Positions 42,867 to 52,670 are shown, counted from the stretch's first letter. The stretch: DNA of 58,429 nucleotides from Pseudomonadota bacterium (GCA_021846965.1 JAJZWA010000018.1:1-58429), one strand, 5' to 3'. Made by a program: numbers and translations. The notes: generated by a model not told the origin, from the letters alone.

Positions 42867-43820
42867 TCAGACCACTGCGCCGGCGTTCGGATCGTTGGGG
42901 TTCTTCGGACGCCCGGGGCCGGACTTGAGCAGGTCCTCGCGCTTGACCCGCAGCCACATGGCGATGGCGGCGGCGACGAACACCGAGCTGTAGATGCTCA
43001 TGGAGATGCCGATGATCAGCGCCAGCGCGAAATAGTGCAGCGCGGGGCCGCCGAACAGGAACATCGAGAAGGCCATCGCCAGGGTCGCGCCGTGGGTGAT
43101 GATGGTGCGGCTGATGGTGTTGGTGATCGCGCTGTCGATCACGTGCTTGGTCGTGTACTTGCGGTACTTGCGAAAGTTCTCGCGCACCCGGTCGAAGATC
43201 ACCACCGACTCGTTCACCGAGTAGCCCAGCACCGCCAGCACGGCCGCCAGCACCGGCAGCGAGAACTCCCACTGGAAGAAGGCGAAGAAGCCCAGCACGA
43301 TGATCACGTCGTGCAGGTTGGCCACGATCGCCGCCACCGAGAACTTCCACTCGAAGCGCAGCGCCAGGTACAGCATGATGCCGGCGATCACGAAGGCCAG
43401 CGCCTTGAGCCCGTCGGTGGCCAGCTCGGAGCCGACCTGCGGGCCCACGAATTCGGTGCGCGCCAGCTGGGCCTGCGGGTCGATCGCCTTGAGCGCGCTC
43501 ATCACGTGGTCGCTTTGCGCGACGCTGCTCTCCCCCGTGCGCAGCGGAAGCCGGATCACCACGTCGCGCGCGTTGCCGAAGGTCTGCACCTGCACATCGC
43601 CGTAGCCCAGCTTGCGGGGCACCGCGCGCACGGCATCCAGGTTGGCGGCATGGGGGTAGTGCACCTCCATGACCGTGCCGCCGGTGAACTCGATGGACAG
43701 GTGCAGTCCGCGCGTGACCAGGAAGAACACGGCGGCGATGAACAGCAGGGCCGAGATCACGTTCAGCACCGGTGCATAGCGCATGAACGGGATGTCGCGG
43801 CGGATACGGAAGAACTCCAT
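42867..43820 (-). CDS. secF: Protein translocase subunit SecF
   Basis: SecF works with SecD to pull exported proteins through SecYEG using the proton gradient. The 317-residue protein has six membrane segments and the family blocks SIEFTGGTVMEV, DVIIVLGFFAFFQWEFSLPVLAAVLAVLGYSVNESVVIFDRVREN and HGATLAMAF. It lies 37 bases after secD in the usual yajC-secD-secF order. Length and motifs are normal. Confidence 0.96.
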   Translation of the reverse strand: MEFFRIRRDIPFMRYAPVLNVISALLFIAAVFFLVTRGLHLSIEFTGGTVMEVHYPHAANLDAVRAVPRKLGYGDVQVQTFGNARDVVIRLPLRTGESSVAQSDHVMSALKAIDPQAQLARTEFVGPQVGSELATDGLKALAFVIAGIMLYLALRFEWKFSVAAIVANLHDVIIVLGFFAFFQWEFSLPVLAAVLAVLGYSVNESVVIFDRVRENFRKYRKYTTKHVIDSAITNTISRTIITHGATLAMAFSMFLFGGPALHYFALALIIGISMSIYSSVFVAAAIAMWLRVKREDLLKSGPGRPKNPNDPNAGAVV

Positions 43821-43857
43821 CAGGATCTCCTGGTCGAAGGCTGGGCGGGCGCGGGTC

Positions 43858-45747
43858 TCAGGACTTGCCCGCGGGCGCCTTGTCGGACGGGGTCGCGCCG
43901 GGCTTCCAGACCTGGCCGATGGACACCGACTGCAGGCGCCGGCGTCGGCCGTACCAGAGGTTGACCAGCCCGCGCGAGAAGAACACCGCCGAGAACATCG
44001 ACGTGAGGATGCCCAGCACGTGCACGATGGCGAAGCCGCGCACCGCGCCGGAGCCGAACACCAGCAGCGCCAGGCCGGCGATCAGCGTGGTCACGTTGGA
44101 GTCCAGGATGGTGGCCCAGGCACGCGCATAGCCGGCGGCGATCGCCGCCTGCGCACCGGCACCGTTGCGCAGTTCCTCGCGGATGCGCTCGTTGATCAGC
44201 ACGTTGGAGTCGATGGCCATGCCCAGTGCCAGGGCCATGGCGGCGATGCCGGGCAGGGTCAGCGTGGCCTGCAGCATCGACAGCAGCGCCACCAGCAGCA
44301 GCAGGTTCACCGCCAGCGCGATCGACGAGACCGCGCCGAACAGCAGGTAGTACACGCACATGAAGGCCACGATGGCCAGGAAGCCCCAGGTCACCGAATG
44401 GAAGCCCTGCGCGATGTTCTGGCGCCCCAGGCTGGGACCGATGGTGCGCTCCTCGATGATCTGCATGGGCGCCGCCAGGGCGCCGGCGCGCAGCAGCAGC
44501 GCGATGTCATTGGCCTCCGGCACGGTCATGCTGCCGGAGATCTGCACGCGGCCGCCGTCGATCTCGCTGCGCACGACCGGGGCCGTGACCACCTGCGCCT
44601 GGTGGCGGTCGATGAGCACCATGGCGATGCGCTTGCCCACGTTGGCGCGGGTGAGGTCGGCGAAGATGCGCGAACCGCGCGAGTCCAGCGTGAGGAATAC
44701 GGCGGGCTGGTTGGTCTGCGGGTCGAAGCCGGGCTGCGCGTCGGTCAGCTCCTGGCCGGTGAGCAGCACGTCGCTCTTGACCATCAGCGGGTTGCCGGAA
44801 CGGTCATACAGCTTCTGGTCGCCCTCGGGCGGCGTACCCTTGCCGGCCAGCGCGCTGAGCGCGGCCGGGCTGTCGTCCACCATGCGAACTTCCAGCGAGG
44901 CAGTGCGGCCGAGGATGTCCTTGGCGCGGGCGGTGTCCTGGATGCCGGGCAGCTCCACCACCACGCGATCGCGACCCTGCTGCTGGATCACGGGCTCGGC
45001 CACGCCGAGTTCGTTGATCCGGTTGTGCAGCGTGGTGATGTTCTGCTTGATCGCGTAGTCCTCGGTCTGCTGGATGGTCGCGGGGCTCAGGCGCAGCGCG
45101 ATGGTCCCGGCGGCGGCGTCGGCGTCGATCAGGGCATTGCCGGCGTTGGCGCGCACGACCGGAAGGGCGGCCTGGAACATCTCGGGGTCGTGGAACTGCA
45201 TCTGCACGGCATCCCCGACGCGCTTGAGCTCGCTGTAGCGCACGTCCTTGTCGCGCAGCGAGGACTTGAGCTCCCCGGCGATCGAGTCCAGCTTCTTCTG
45301 CAGCGCCGCCTGCATGTCCACCTGCAGCAGGAAATGCACCCCGCCGCGCAGGTCGAGGCCGAGGTACATCGGATGCGCGTGCAGCGCCGTCAGCCAGGCC
45401 GGCGAGCGGCTGAGCAGGTTGACGGCGACGATGTACGAGGGCGACTGCGGGTTGGTGTTCAGCGCATGCGCCAGCACCTCGCGGGCGCGCAGCTGCACGT
45501 CGGTGCCGGAGAAGCTGTAGTTCAGCGTGGTCCCGTCGATCGAGGCGCGGTCGGCATGGATGCCGGCCTGGGCCAGCGCGGCCTCACCGCGCTGCAGCAG
45601 CGCCTGGTCCGGCAGATCGTGCCCGGCGTGCGCCGAGGTGATCTGCACGGCCGGGGCCTCGCCGTACAGGTTCGGCAGCGCATACACCAGGCCGACCACC
45701 ACGACGGCGGCCATCACGAGGTACTTCCACAGCGGGTAACGGTTCAT
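43858..45747 (-). CDS. secD: Protein translocase subunit SecD
   Basis: SecD is the larger partner of SecF. The 629-residue protein has an N-terminal membrane helix (residues about 8-26), a large periplasmic P1 domain beginning LGLDLRGGVHFLLQVD, and five C-terminal membrane segments. Among these are ALALGMAIDSNVLINERIREEL and GSGAVRGFAIVHVLGILTSMFSAVFFSR. The gene lies 76 bases after yajC. Usual family length and composition are seen. Confidence 0.96.
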   Translation of the reverse strand: MNRYPLWKYLVMAAVVVVGLVYALPNLYGEAPAVQITSAHAGHDLPDQALLQRGEAALAQAGIHADRASIDGTTLNYSFSGTDVQLRAREVLAHALNTNPQSPSYIVAVNLLSRSPAWLTALHAHPMYLGLDLRGGVHFLLQVDMQAALQKKLDSIAGELKSSLRDKDVRYSELKRVGDAVQMQFHDPEMFQAALPVVRANAGNALIDADAAAGTIALRLSPATIQQTEDYAIKQNITTLHNRINELGVAEPVIQQQGRDRVVVELPGIQDTARAKDILGRTASLEVRMVDDSPAALSALAGKGTPPEGDQKLYDRSGNPLMVKSDVLLTGQELTDAQPGFDPQTNQPAVFLTLDSRGSRIFADLTRANVGKRIAMVLIDRHQAQVVTAPVVRSEIDGGRVQISGSMTVPEANDIALLLRAGALAAPMQIIEERTIGPSLGRQNIAQGFHSVTWGFLAIVAFMCVYYLLFGAVSSIALAVNLLLLVALLSMLQATLTLPGIAAMALALGMAIDSNVLINERIREELRNGAGAQAAIAAGYARAWATILDSNVTTLIAGLALLVFGSGAVRGFAIVHVLGILTSMFSAVFFSRGLVNLWYGRRRRLQSVSIGQVWKPGATPSDKAPAGKS

Positions 45748-45823
45748 GGCGGGGGCCGGCGCCGCGGCGGGGGCCGCGGCGCGCGCTGGTCGGGGTGTGG
45801 CGCGGCACGGGGCCGCGCGGGAA

Positions 45824-46171
45824 TCAGGATTCGAACTTCAGCGTGCCCTTGGGCAGCACGGTGCTGACCGCCGAGCGCTGCACCTGCACCTCGACCTTGC
45901 TGGCCACTTCCAGGCTCAGGTAGTTCTCGCCCAGGCGGGTGACGCGCCCCACCAGGCCGCCGCTGGTGACGACTTCGTCACCCTTGGACAGCGCGGCGAT
46001 CATCGCCCGCGCCTCCTTCTGGCGCTTCATCTGCGGGCGGATCATGACCAGCCACAGGATCACGAACATGACCACCAGCGGCAGCACGTTCAGCAGGGTG
46101 GATTCCGCGTTGCCCTGGGGGGCGGCCGAGGCGGCGTGGGCGGTGGAAATCAGGTCGATCGACATGGGCAT
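45824..46171 (-). CDS. yajC: Sec translocon accessory subunit YajC
   Basis: YajC is a small single-pass protein associated with SecDF. The 115-residue product has one membrane helix (LLNVLPLVVMFVILWLVMI), then RPQMKRQKEARAM and the SH3-like tail GDEVVTSGGLVGRV. Two ATGs two codons apart (46171 and 46165) are possible starts. The tgt gene that usually precedes yajC is missing here; instead a lipoprotein gene of unknown role lies upstream. Confidence 0.94.
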   Translation of the reverse strand: MPMSIDLISTAHAASAAPQGNAESTLLNVLPLVVMFVILWLVMIRPQMKRQKEARAMIAALSKGDEVVTSGGLVGRVTRLGENYLSLEVASKVEVQVQRSAVSTVLPKGTLKFES

Positions 46172-46291
46172 CGGCAGGTTCGTCGGGGAAGCAGGCGACC
46201 CGCCGCGCGACACGCGAGATGCGCGGGCAGGGTACGTGCGAAAACACGATTGTCGCAAATTCGGCACCGCCCCTGCCCGCCACGCGGGCGC

Positions 46292-48109
46292 TCAGGGTTG
46301 CAGCGCGATGGCCACCGGGGCCGCGAGGGTCGCGACGGAGCCGGGCGACATGGGCTGCAGCAGGCCCTGGAGCAGCGGGGGCGAGGCGCCGGCACCGCCC
46401 AGCGCGGGGCCCGCGGGCGCCCCCAGCACGCGGTACTGCGCGACGCCCGGGCCCTGGGCATCGAGGGCGTACACGCTGGCTCCGCCGGGGGCCACCACGA
46501 TGCCTCTCAAGGCCGAAGCCCGGGTCCAGGCCGTCGTGGGGGGCGTCAGGGGCCGCAGGCCGCCGCCCTCGGAGGCGCTCTCCCTGAAGCCCTGGATGGC
46601 GCTGCTCCATTGCTTCGTGCCCGCCAGCACGGTCACGTACAGGCTGCGGGTCCGCGGGTCGAAGGCCAGGTCCTGCGCCGCCCCGCGCAGCACCGTGCCG
46701 ACCCTGGTGGCCTTCCACGGATACAGGGCCTGGCCTCGGGCGGAGGCCGTGGGTCGAGGGGCCGACGCAGCGGGGGCGCCGAGGATCTTCACGGCGGGGT
46801 CGGCGCTGTCGGCCACCAGCAGATTGCCCGCCGAATCGCAGGCCAGCGCCAGGCGTCCGCGCGCTCCGAAGGGCTTGCCGCGGCTCAGCCAGCGCAGCGC
46901 CCAGGGCCGCTTGCCGGCGGGCGGCCTGGGTGGGCGCGCCATCGTGGGCACGATGCCGAAGGCCTCCACGCTGCCGTCGCGCCCGCCCACGTACAGATAG
47001 CGGCCGTGGGGATCGACGGCCAGGCGGTCCGGCGTCATCGAGGGATCCACGGTGGCGGGCGGGGGCGGCGCGCCGGCGCCCTGCCCCGGGGGAGGCGCGA
47101 GCCAGCGCTGCGGCAGGCGCCCATCCGGCGTGACCGTGCTGACCCCTCCCAGCGCGGTCAGCGCTCCGGTGGAGGGGTTGACCCCGAAGGCCAGCACCCG
47201 CCGGTCCCACGAGCAGGCCGCGAACAGGGTGCCGCCGCCCGGGCTCATGGCCAGCGCCACCGGCGTGGCACGTCGCGGCAGCGCCAGGGTCTGCAGCAGG
47301 CGCAGGCTGCCGTCGGATCGCACGGACAGGATGCTCAGGGTGTTGGCCTGGGCTCCGCCCGCCACGTAGACCCGGCGCGCGTCGGGCGACACCGCCAGCG
47401 CGCGCGCCTGGGCGCCGACCGAGAAGGCGTCCGCGGACAGGGCCTCGAGCCTGCCCGCGGGGTCGACGGAGAAGGTCTGCACGAAGCCGCCCGCCAGCAG
47501 CACGAAGGCGCGCCGCGACTTCGTGCAGCGCAGGCCGACCCGGGTCGGAGTTCCCGCGGCGCGGGCCAGCCTGACCTGGGGCGGATCGAAGCGGCAGGTG
47601 GCGCCGCGCGGCTGGCGCGCGACGCGCAGGCGCTGCACGCTGCCCGGCGGAAAGGGCGGGCGGAGGTCGAAATTCCCCGATCCGCGCAGATCCGCGCTGC
47701 GCGCGCCGGCCAGGATGCGCACCGAGCGCGACTGCGGCAGGCCGCGTACCCGGATGTGCAGGTCCTGGCCCGGGCCCGAGGGGCTGCTGGCCGGTGCGGA
47801 GGGGCTGGCGGGTCCTGCGCCTGCCGCCGGGGTCGCGGTCGATGCCGGGCCCGGCACGGACGCCGGGCCCGGGAGCGGCTCGGGAGCCGTGACCGGCGTG
47901 GGGGAGGAGCCGGACGAGGCGGCCGGGCCTGGCGGAGCGGTGCGCGGCGGCGCCACGGACGCCGGCGTGGCGGAGGCGCCAGGCGCCGAGCCGCCGCCGC
48001 AGGCGTTGAGCAAGCCCGCGCTGCCCAGCGCGAGCAGCGCGCTGCGGGCGCGCAGGCCAACCGGTGACAGGGGGGAGACGGTGGTCGTGAGGGATCGAAT
48101 GGAGGTCAT
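46292..48109 (-). CDS. Large lipoprotein with beta-propeller (lactonase/YncE-like) domain
   Basis: The 605-residue protein has a lipoprotein signal with lipobox LLNAC and about 80 residues of Ala/Pro/Gly-rich linker. A small beta-sandwich-like region contains RVRGLPQSRSVRILAG. A seven-bladed propeller of repeated units follows, recognised by LAVSPDARRVYVAGG, LAMSPGGGTLFAACSW, LAVDPHGRYLYVGG and LAFDPRTRSLYVTV. Such propellers bind ligands or act as scaffolds; an enzymatic role is not evident. ATG 48109 sits after AATGGAGG-like bases and before the signal; an upstream in-frame start would bury it. It is not obviously linked to the Sec genes downstream. Confidence 0.75.
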   Translation of the reverse strand: MTSIRSLTTTVSPLSPVGLRARSALLALGSAGLLNACGGGSAPGASATPASVAPPRTAPPGPAASSGSSPTPVTAPEPLPGPASVPGPASTATPAAGAGPASPSAPASSPSGPGQDLHIRVRGLPQSRSVRILAGARSADLRGSGNFDLRPPFPPGSVQRLRVARQPRGATCRFDPPQVRLARAAGTPTRVGLRCTKSRRAFVLLAGGFVQTFSVDPAGRLEALSADAFSVGAQARALAVSPDARRVYVAGGAQANTLSILSVRSDGSLRLLQTLALPRRATPVALAMSPGGGTLFAACSWDRRVLAFGVNPSTGALTALGGVSTVTPDGRLPQRWLAPPPGQGAGAPPPPATVDPSMTPDRLAVDPHGRYLYVGGRDGSVEAFGIVPTMARPPRPPAGKRPWALRWLSRGKPFGARGRLALACDSAGNLLVADSADPAVKILGAPAASAPRPTASARGQALYPWKATRVGTVLRGAAQDLAFDPRTRSLYVTVLAGTKQWSSAIQGFRESASEGGGLRPLTPPTTAWTRASALRGIVVAPGGASVYALDAQGPGVAQYRVLGAPAGPALGGAGASPPLLQGLLQPMSPGSVATLAAPVAIALQP

Positions 48110-48239
48110 GGACAAAGCCCGCACCGAGCGTACGGGTCCGGCGAAATCCCCTCGGAGATTTATGCTTTGACCCGCAATGTCGAAAAATGCATCCATGGCG
48201 ACACTGCAGGCTGCAAATCTAGATCGGCCGGGATAGCGA

Positions 48240-48261
48240 CGCGGCGCGAGTCAACGCCGCG
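48240..48261 (-). terminator. Hairpin after the ygjP-type gene
   Basis: CGCGGCG and CGCCGCG form a 7-bp stem around an eight-base loop, about 50 bases past the end of the eight-gene minus-strand operon. There is no T-run. Confidence 0.35.
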
Positions 48262-48310
48262 CGCATGGAGCCTTCACGAAATCCTGACGAGGCCGCGGCC
48301 TCGTTGCGCG

Positions 48311-49114
48311 CTACCAGGGAGGCAGCACGCTGGAGCGCAGCGCAGCGCGCGCCTCGCGCCAGCGCGGGAAGATCCCGGCCACCGTGGCCCAGAATCGCGG
48401 TCCGTGGTTCATCTCGCGCAGGTGCGACACCTCGTGCGCGACCACGTAGTCGATGATGTGCGGGGCGAAATGCAGCAGGCGCCAGTGCAGGCGCAGGCGC
48501 CCGTCGGCTCCGGCGCTGCCCCAGCGCGTGCGTGCGGAGCTCAGGCCGACCGCGGTCACGCGAACGTCCAGGCGCCGCGCGAACTCGTGCGCGCGTTGCG
48601 TGAACAGCTCCAGCGCGCGTTCGCGCATCCAGGCCTGCGTGGCCGCGCGCAAGGACTCGGCGGCGCAACCCGGGTCCAGGGGCAGCAGCAACAGGCCCTG
48701 TTGTTCGTCCAGCCGCGCCACGCCCAGCGCGCGCCCTGCCAGGCGCAGGCGCAGTTGCGCGCCCAGATAGGGAAGGCCGGCGCCGTCCACCCAGTCGATG
48801 CGCAGGCATTGCTGTTCGCGCAGACGCTGCTCGCGCAGACGCAACTGCTGCAGCACCCAGTCCGCCTTGTCGGCCAGCACCTGTTCGATCTGCCCCAGGC
48901 TGACCCAGCGCGGGGCGCTGACCCGCACCGCCGACTCGTCGATGCGGATGCCGATGGACTTGCGCGATGCACGGCGCAGTTCGTACACGAAACTGTGCGC
49001 CCCATGCACGAAGCGGCGCTGCGTGCGCCCGATTCCCGGGGCAGGCGGGATGGCCGGTTCGCCCAGCCCGAACAGGTCGAACTGCAGCGCGGCGGAATCC
49101 ATGCGTGCGGGCAT
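48311..49114 (-). CDS. YgjP/WLM-type metallopeptidase
   Basis: The 267-residue protein belongs to the YgjP-like (DUF45) M48-related family. The zinc site HEVSHLREMNHGPRFW is intact (HExxH plus a third His), preceded by the family element RTRWGSAGADGRLRLHWRL. These soluble proteins are predicted proteases of unknown target. The gene ends the phoH-ybeY-lnt-glyQ-glyS-gmhB-plsC cluster, 22 bases after plsC, as in other Burkholderiales. A second ATG four codons downstream is an alternative start. Confidence 0.87.
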   Translation of the reverse strand: MPARMDSAALQFDLFGLGEPAIPPAPGIGRTQRRFVHGAHSFVYELRRASRKSIGIRIDESAVRVSAPRWVSLGQIEQVLADKADWVLQQLRLREQRLREQQCLRIDWVDGAGLPYLGAQLRLRLAGRALGVARLDEQQGLLLLPLDPGCAAESLRAATQAWMRERALELFTQRAHEFARRLDVRVTAVGLSSARTRWGSAGADGRLRLHWRLLHFAPHIIDYVVAHEVSHLREMNHGPRFWATVAGIFPRWREARAALRSSVLPPW

Positions 49115-49136
49115 CGGGGCGGAGCGGGGCAGGGGC

Positions 49137-49889
49137 TCAGCTGCGCTGCGCCGGCGCGTAGGCCTCGGGATCGAGGCGGCGCATTTCCGCTTCGATCCAC
49201 TCCTGCATGCGCTGGTTGATCTGCGCCACCTCCAGCCCCTGCGGCTCGATGGGTGCGCCGATCGACACGTCGATCACGCCCGGGCGTTTGATGAAGGCCT
49301 GGCGGGGCCAGCAACGCGCCGAGGTGACCGCGATCGGCACCACCGGCACCCCCGTGACCTGGGAGAGCCGCGCGCCGCCCGGCTTGTACTGGCCCTGCCG
49401 GCCCCGCGGGGTGCGCGTGCCTTCGGGAAACATGACGATCCAGTAGCCCGCCCGCAGCAGCCTGGAGCCCTGCTCCTGCATGCGCGCCAGGGCCTGCGCA
49501 CCGCGCTTGCGGTCGATGTGCACCATGTCCAGGCGCCCGAGGGTCCAGCCGAAGAAGGGCACGAGCAGGAGCTCACGCTTGAACACATAGCTCAGCGCGC
49601 GCGGCAGCAGCAGGGGAAGCGCCAGGGTCTCCCAGGCCGATTGATGCTTGACCAGCACCACCGCCGGCCCAGGCGGAAGGTTCTCCAGCCCCTGCACGCG
49701 CCAGCGGATGCCGCAGATCAGGCGCGAGCCCCACAGCGCCAGCCAGGCCCAGCCCACGCAAAAGCGGTAGAGGGGACGTCCGCGCAGCACCAGAGACAGC
49801 GCCAAGGCGGCCACGGCGTAGGGCACCACCGTGCCGATCAGCCACGCCATGTAGAGCGCGGAACGCAGCCAGGATGCGATCGTGCGCAT
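49137..49889 (-). CDS. plsC: 1-acyl-sn-glycerol-3-phosphate acyltransferase
   Basis: PlsC adds the second acyl chain to lysophosphatidic acid, giving phosphatidic acid for phospholipid synthesis. The 250-residue protein has N-terminal hydrophobic segments, then acyltransferase motif I as VKHQSAWETL. It carries Glu where the canonical HX4D has Asp, a change common in this clade. Motif III is MFPEGTRTPRG and motif IV VPIAVTSAR. It lies 16 bases after gmhB and 22 bases before the metallopeptidase gene. Confidence 0.92.
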   Translation of the reverse strand: MRTIASWLRSALYMAWLIGTVVPYAVAALALSLVLRGRPLYRFCVGWAWLALWGSRLICGIRWRVQGLENLPPGPAVVLVKHQSAWETLALPLLLPRALSYVFKRELLLVPFFGWTLGRLDMVHIDRKRGAQALARMQEQGSRLLRAGYWIVMFPEGTRTPRGRQGQYKPGGARLSQVTGVPVVPIAVTSARCWPRQAFIKRPGVIDVSIGAPIEPQGLEVAQINQRMQEWIEAEMRRLDPEAYAPAQRS

Positions 49890-49905
49890 GCCGGACTCCG
49901 CCGCC

Positions 49906-50460
49906 TCAGCCCAGCGCCGGCTGGCTGAGCAGCCAGTCCGCGAAGGCCGAGAGGTCGTCGTGCACCAGCGTGCCCTGCGGCAGCGGCTTGTCTCCGGCCA
50001 GCGTGCGCTCGCCCTTGCCGCTGCGCACCAGATGCAGCGCGCAGCCCAGGGGCTGCGCGGCCTGCAGGTCGCGCAGCGAGTCGCCGACCACCGGCACTCC
50101 CTGCAGATCATCGAGCCCGAAGCGCGCCGCGATCTCCCGGAACAGGCCGGAGCGGGGCTTGCGGCATTCGCAGTGGTCCTCGGGCGTGTGCGGGCAGAAG
50201 AAGATCGCATCCAGGCGGCCGCCCGCGGCGCTGACCGCCTTTTGCATCTTCAGGTGGATGGCATTGAGGGTGCTGGTATCGAACAGCCCGCGCCCGAGCG
50301 CCGACTGGTTGGTCGCCACCAGCACGCGCCAACCCTCGCGGTGCATGCGCGCGATGGCCTCGATGCTGCCCGGCACCGGCACCCATTCCTGCGGCGACTT
50401 GACGTAGTCGTCGCGGTCCTCGTTGATCACGCCGTCGCGATCGAGGATCAGAAGTTTCAT
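49906..50460 (-). CDS. gmhB: D-glycero-beta-D-manno-heptose-1,7-bisphosphate 7-phosphatase
   Basis: GmhB removes the C7 phosphate of heptose bisphosphate on the way to ADP-heptose for lipopolysaccharide core. The 184-residue HAD protein has ILDRDGVINED (nucleophile Asp7 and acid Asp9), VATNQSALGRG, the zinc-binding CPHTPEDHCECRKP, and VVGDSLRDLQAA. Length is normal. It sits between glyS and plsC, each within about 22 bases. Confidence 0.94.
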   Translation of the reverse strand: MKLLILDRDGVINEDRDDYVKSPQEWVPVPGSIEAIARMHREGWRVLVATNQSALGRGLFDTSTLNAIHLKMQKAVSAAGGRLDAIFFCPHTPEDHCECRKPRSGLFREIAARFGLDDLQGVPVVGDSLRDLQAAQPLGCALHLVRSGKGERTLAGDKPLPQGTLVHDDLSAFADWLLSQPALG

Positions 50461-50482
50461 CGTTCCCCCCCGGGAAGCGGGT

Positions 50483-52603
50483 TCAGCCCGCCAGGCAGGC
50501 CAGGTCTGCGACCTGGCGCATGGCCTGGTGCAGGTGGTCCAGAAGCGCGAGGCGGTTGGCGCGCAGCGCCGGATCCTCCACGTTGACCATCACATGGTCG
50601 AAAAAGGCGTCCACCGGTGCCTTGAGCGCGGACAGGCACTGCAGGGCCGCGGTGTGGTCGCCGCGCGCCTGCGCGGCGAGCGCCTGGGGCTCCAGTTCGC
50701 GCAGCACGCGCTCGAGCGTCTGTTCCGCCGGCTCGCGCAGCAGCGCCTCCTGCAGTCCGGGCCCGCCGGCGGCAGGGGACTTCTTCAGGATGTTGGCCAC
50801 GCGCTTGTTCGCGGCCGCCAGGGCCTGGGCCTCGGGCAGCGTGGCGAAGGTGCGCACCGCGTCCAGGCGGGCGACCACGTCACCCAGCCACTGCGGGCGC
50901 AGGCTGAGCACCGCTTCCACCTCGCGCGCCCCGTAGCCCTGCTCGCGCAGCAGATTGGCCATGCGGTCATCGACGAAATCCCGCAGTGCCTGCGAGGGGT
51001 CCTGGAAGCCCTCGACCCCGGCGAAGTCCTCACAGCCCAGGCGCAGCAAGGCATCCAGCGGCCACGCGCGCGACGCCTCGGCCCGTTCCATCAACATGCG
51101 CACGATGCCCAGCGCGTGGCGCCGCAGCGCGTAGGGATCCTTGTCGCCGCTGGGGCGCTCGCCGATGCCCCACAGGCCGCACAGGGTCTCCAGCTTGTCG
51201 GCCAGCGCCAGGCACAGCCCGGTGGCGCTGCGCGGCAGATCATCCCCGGCGAAGCGCGGCCGGTAGTGATCCTCGATGGCCTCGGCCACCTCCGGCGCCA
51301 GCCCGTCGTGCAGCGCGTAGTAGCGCCCCATGACGCCCTGCAGCTCGGGAAATTCGCCCACCATCTCGGTGAGCAGGTCGGCCTTGGCCAATGCCGCCGC
51401 CTGGCGCACCCCGGGCTCGAGGGCGGGGTCGAGGCGCGCTGCCAGCGCGGTGGCGATGTGCGCGACGCGTCGGGCTCGCTCGGCCTGGCTGCCCAGGCGT
51501 GCGTGGTAGACCACGCGCTGCAGGCCCTCCACGCGTTGCTCCAGGCTCTTCTTGCGGTCCTGGTCGTAGAAGAAGCGGGCATCGGCCAGGCGCGGGCGCA
51601 CCACGCGCTCGTTGCCCTCGATCACGGCCGAGGGGTCCAGCGGGTCGATGTTGCTCACGACCAGGAAGCGATGGCTCAGGCGGCCCTGGTCGTCGAGCAG
51701 CGGGAAGTACTTCTGATTGGCCTTCATGGTCAGGATCAGGCATTCCTGCGGGACTTCCAGGTATTGCGGGTCGAAGCGGCAGGCCAGCACGCGGGGCTTC
51801 TCCACCAGCGCGCAGACCTCGTCCAGCAGCGCCTCGTCGTGCAAGGGGTGCAGGCCGCCGCCGATCTCGCGGGCGGCCTGGTCCAGCTGCGTGACGATGG
51901 CCTCGCGACGGCGCTCGAAGCTGGCGATCACCGCGCCCTGCTCGCGCAGGCTGCGCTCGTAGTCATCGGCATGCGCGAGTTCCACGAACTCGGCGCTCGC
52001 CTCGAAGCGGTGCCCTCGGGTGCGCCGCCCGGCCTGCAGTCCCAAGGCCTGCACGGCCACGACCTCGGCGCCGTGCAGCGCCACCAGGCCGTGCGCCGGA
52101 CGCACGAAATGCACGGTGCTCCAGCCGTCGCCGAGCTGGTAGCTCATCAGCTTGGGGATCGGCAGCTCGGCCAGCGTGTCCGCGAGCGCGCGCTGCAGCC
52201 CTTCGGGCAGCGCGACCCCCGGGGCCACCGTGTCGATGTACAGGGTGCTGGCCTTGCCCTCGCCCTGCGCGACCACGCGCGCCGCGTCGGACTCGTCCAG
52301 GCCCAGCGCGGCGAGCTTCTTGCGCAGCGCGGCGCTGGGCTGGCCGCTCGAATCCAGACCCACCGAAGCCGGCATCAGCTTGACCTTGATCGCACGGTCC
52401 TGCGCCTTGGCCAGGACGTGGCCGATATGCGCGCCCAGGCGTCGCGGACTCGCGAAGGAGGTGGTGGTGGAGGATTCGAGCAGCAGCCCTTGCGCTCGCA
52501 GCGCCTCGCTCAGGCCGGAGGCGAAGGCGCGGCCCAGCTGGGGCAGCGCCTTCGGGGGGAGTTCCTCGACGAACAGTTCGACAAGCAGGTTGGCGGCGGT
52601 CAT
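50483..52603 (-). CDS. glyS: Glycyl-tRNA synthetase beta subunit
   Basis: The beta chain of the heterotetrameric glycyl-tRNA synthetase provides tRNA recognition. The 706-residue protein starts with the family N-terminus LLVELFVEELPPKALPQL. It continues through FVRPAHGLVALHGAEVV, ECLILTMKANQKYFPLLD, and LADKLETLCGLWGIGERPSGDKDPYALRRHALGIVR (HD-type domain), with an anticodon-binding tail. It is 67 bases downstream of glyQ. Confidence 0.96.
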   Translation of the reverse strand: MTAANLLVELFVEELPPKALPQLGRAFASGLSEALRAQGLLLESSTTTSFASPRRLGAHIGHVLAKAQDRAIKVKLMPASVGLDSSGQPSAALRKKLAALGLDESDAARVVAQGEGKASTLYIDTVAPGVALPEGLQRALADTLAELPIPKLMSYQLGDGWSTVHFVRPAHGLVALHGAEVVAVQALGLQAGRRTRGHRFEASAEFVELAHADDYERSLREQGAVIASFERRREAIVTQLDQAAREIGGGLHPLHDEALLDEVCALVEKPRVLACRFDPQYLEVPQECLILTMKANQKYFPLLDDQGRLSHRFLVVSNIDPLDPSAVIEGNERVVRPRLADARFFYDQDRKKSLEQRVEGLQRVVYHARLGSQAERARRVAHIATALAARLDPALEPGVRQAAALAKADLLTEMVGEFPELQGVMGRYYALHDGLAPEVAEAIEDHYRPRFAGDDLPRSATGLCLALADKLETLCGLWGIGERPSGDKDPYALRRHALGIVRMLMERAEASRAWPLDALLRLGCEDFAGVEGFQDPSQALRDFVDDRMANLLREQGYGAREVEAVLSLRPQWLGDVVARLDAVRTFATLPEAQALAAANKRVANILKKSPAAGGPGLQEALLREPAEQTLERVLRELEPQALAAQARGDHTAALQCLSALKAPVDAFFDHVMVNVEDPALRANRLALLDHLHQAMRQVADLACLAG

Positions 52604-52670
52604 GGGAGCTGGTTCGGAAACAGGGGCCGGCAGGCCCGGCGGGGCAGGGCCGGGCGGTCGGCGAATCGCT

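Noticed and set aside
43783-48067. Long plus-strand frames across secD, yajC and the propeller lipoprotein
   Set aside because: They oppose recognised genes and have compositional bias only.
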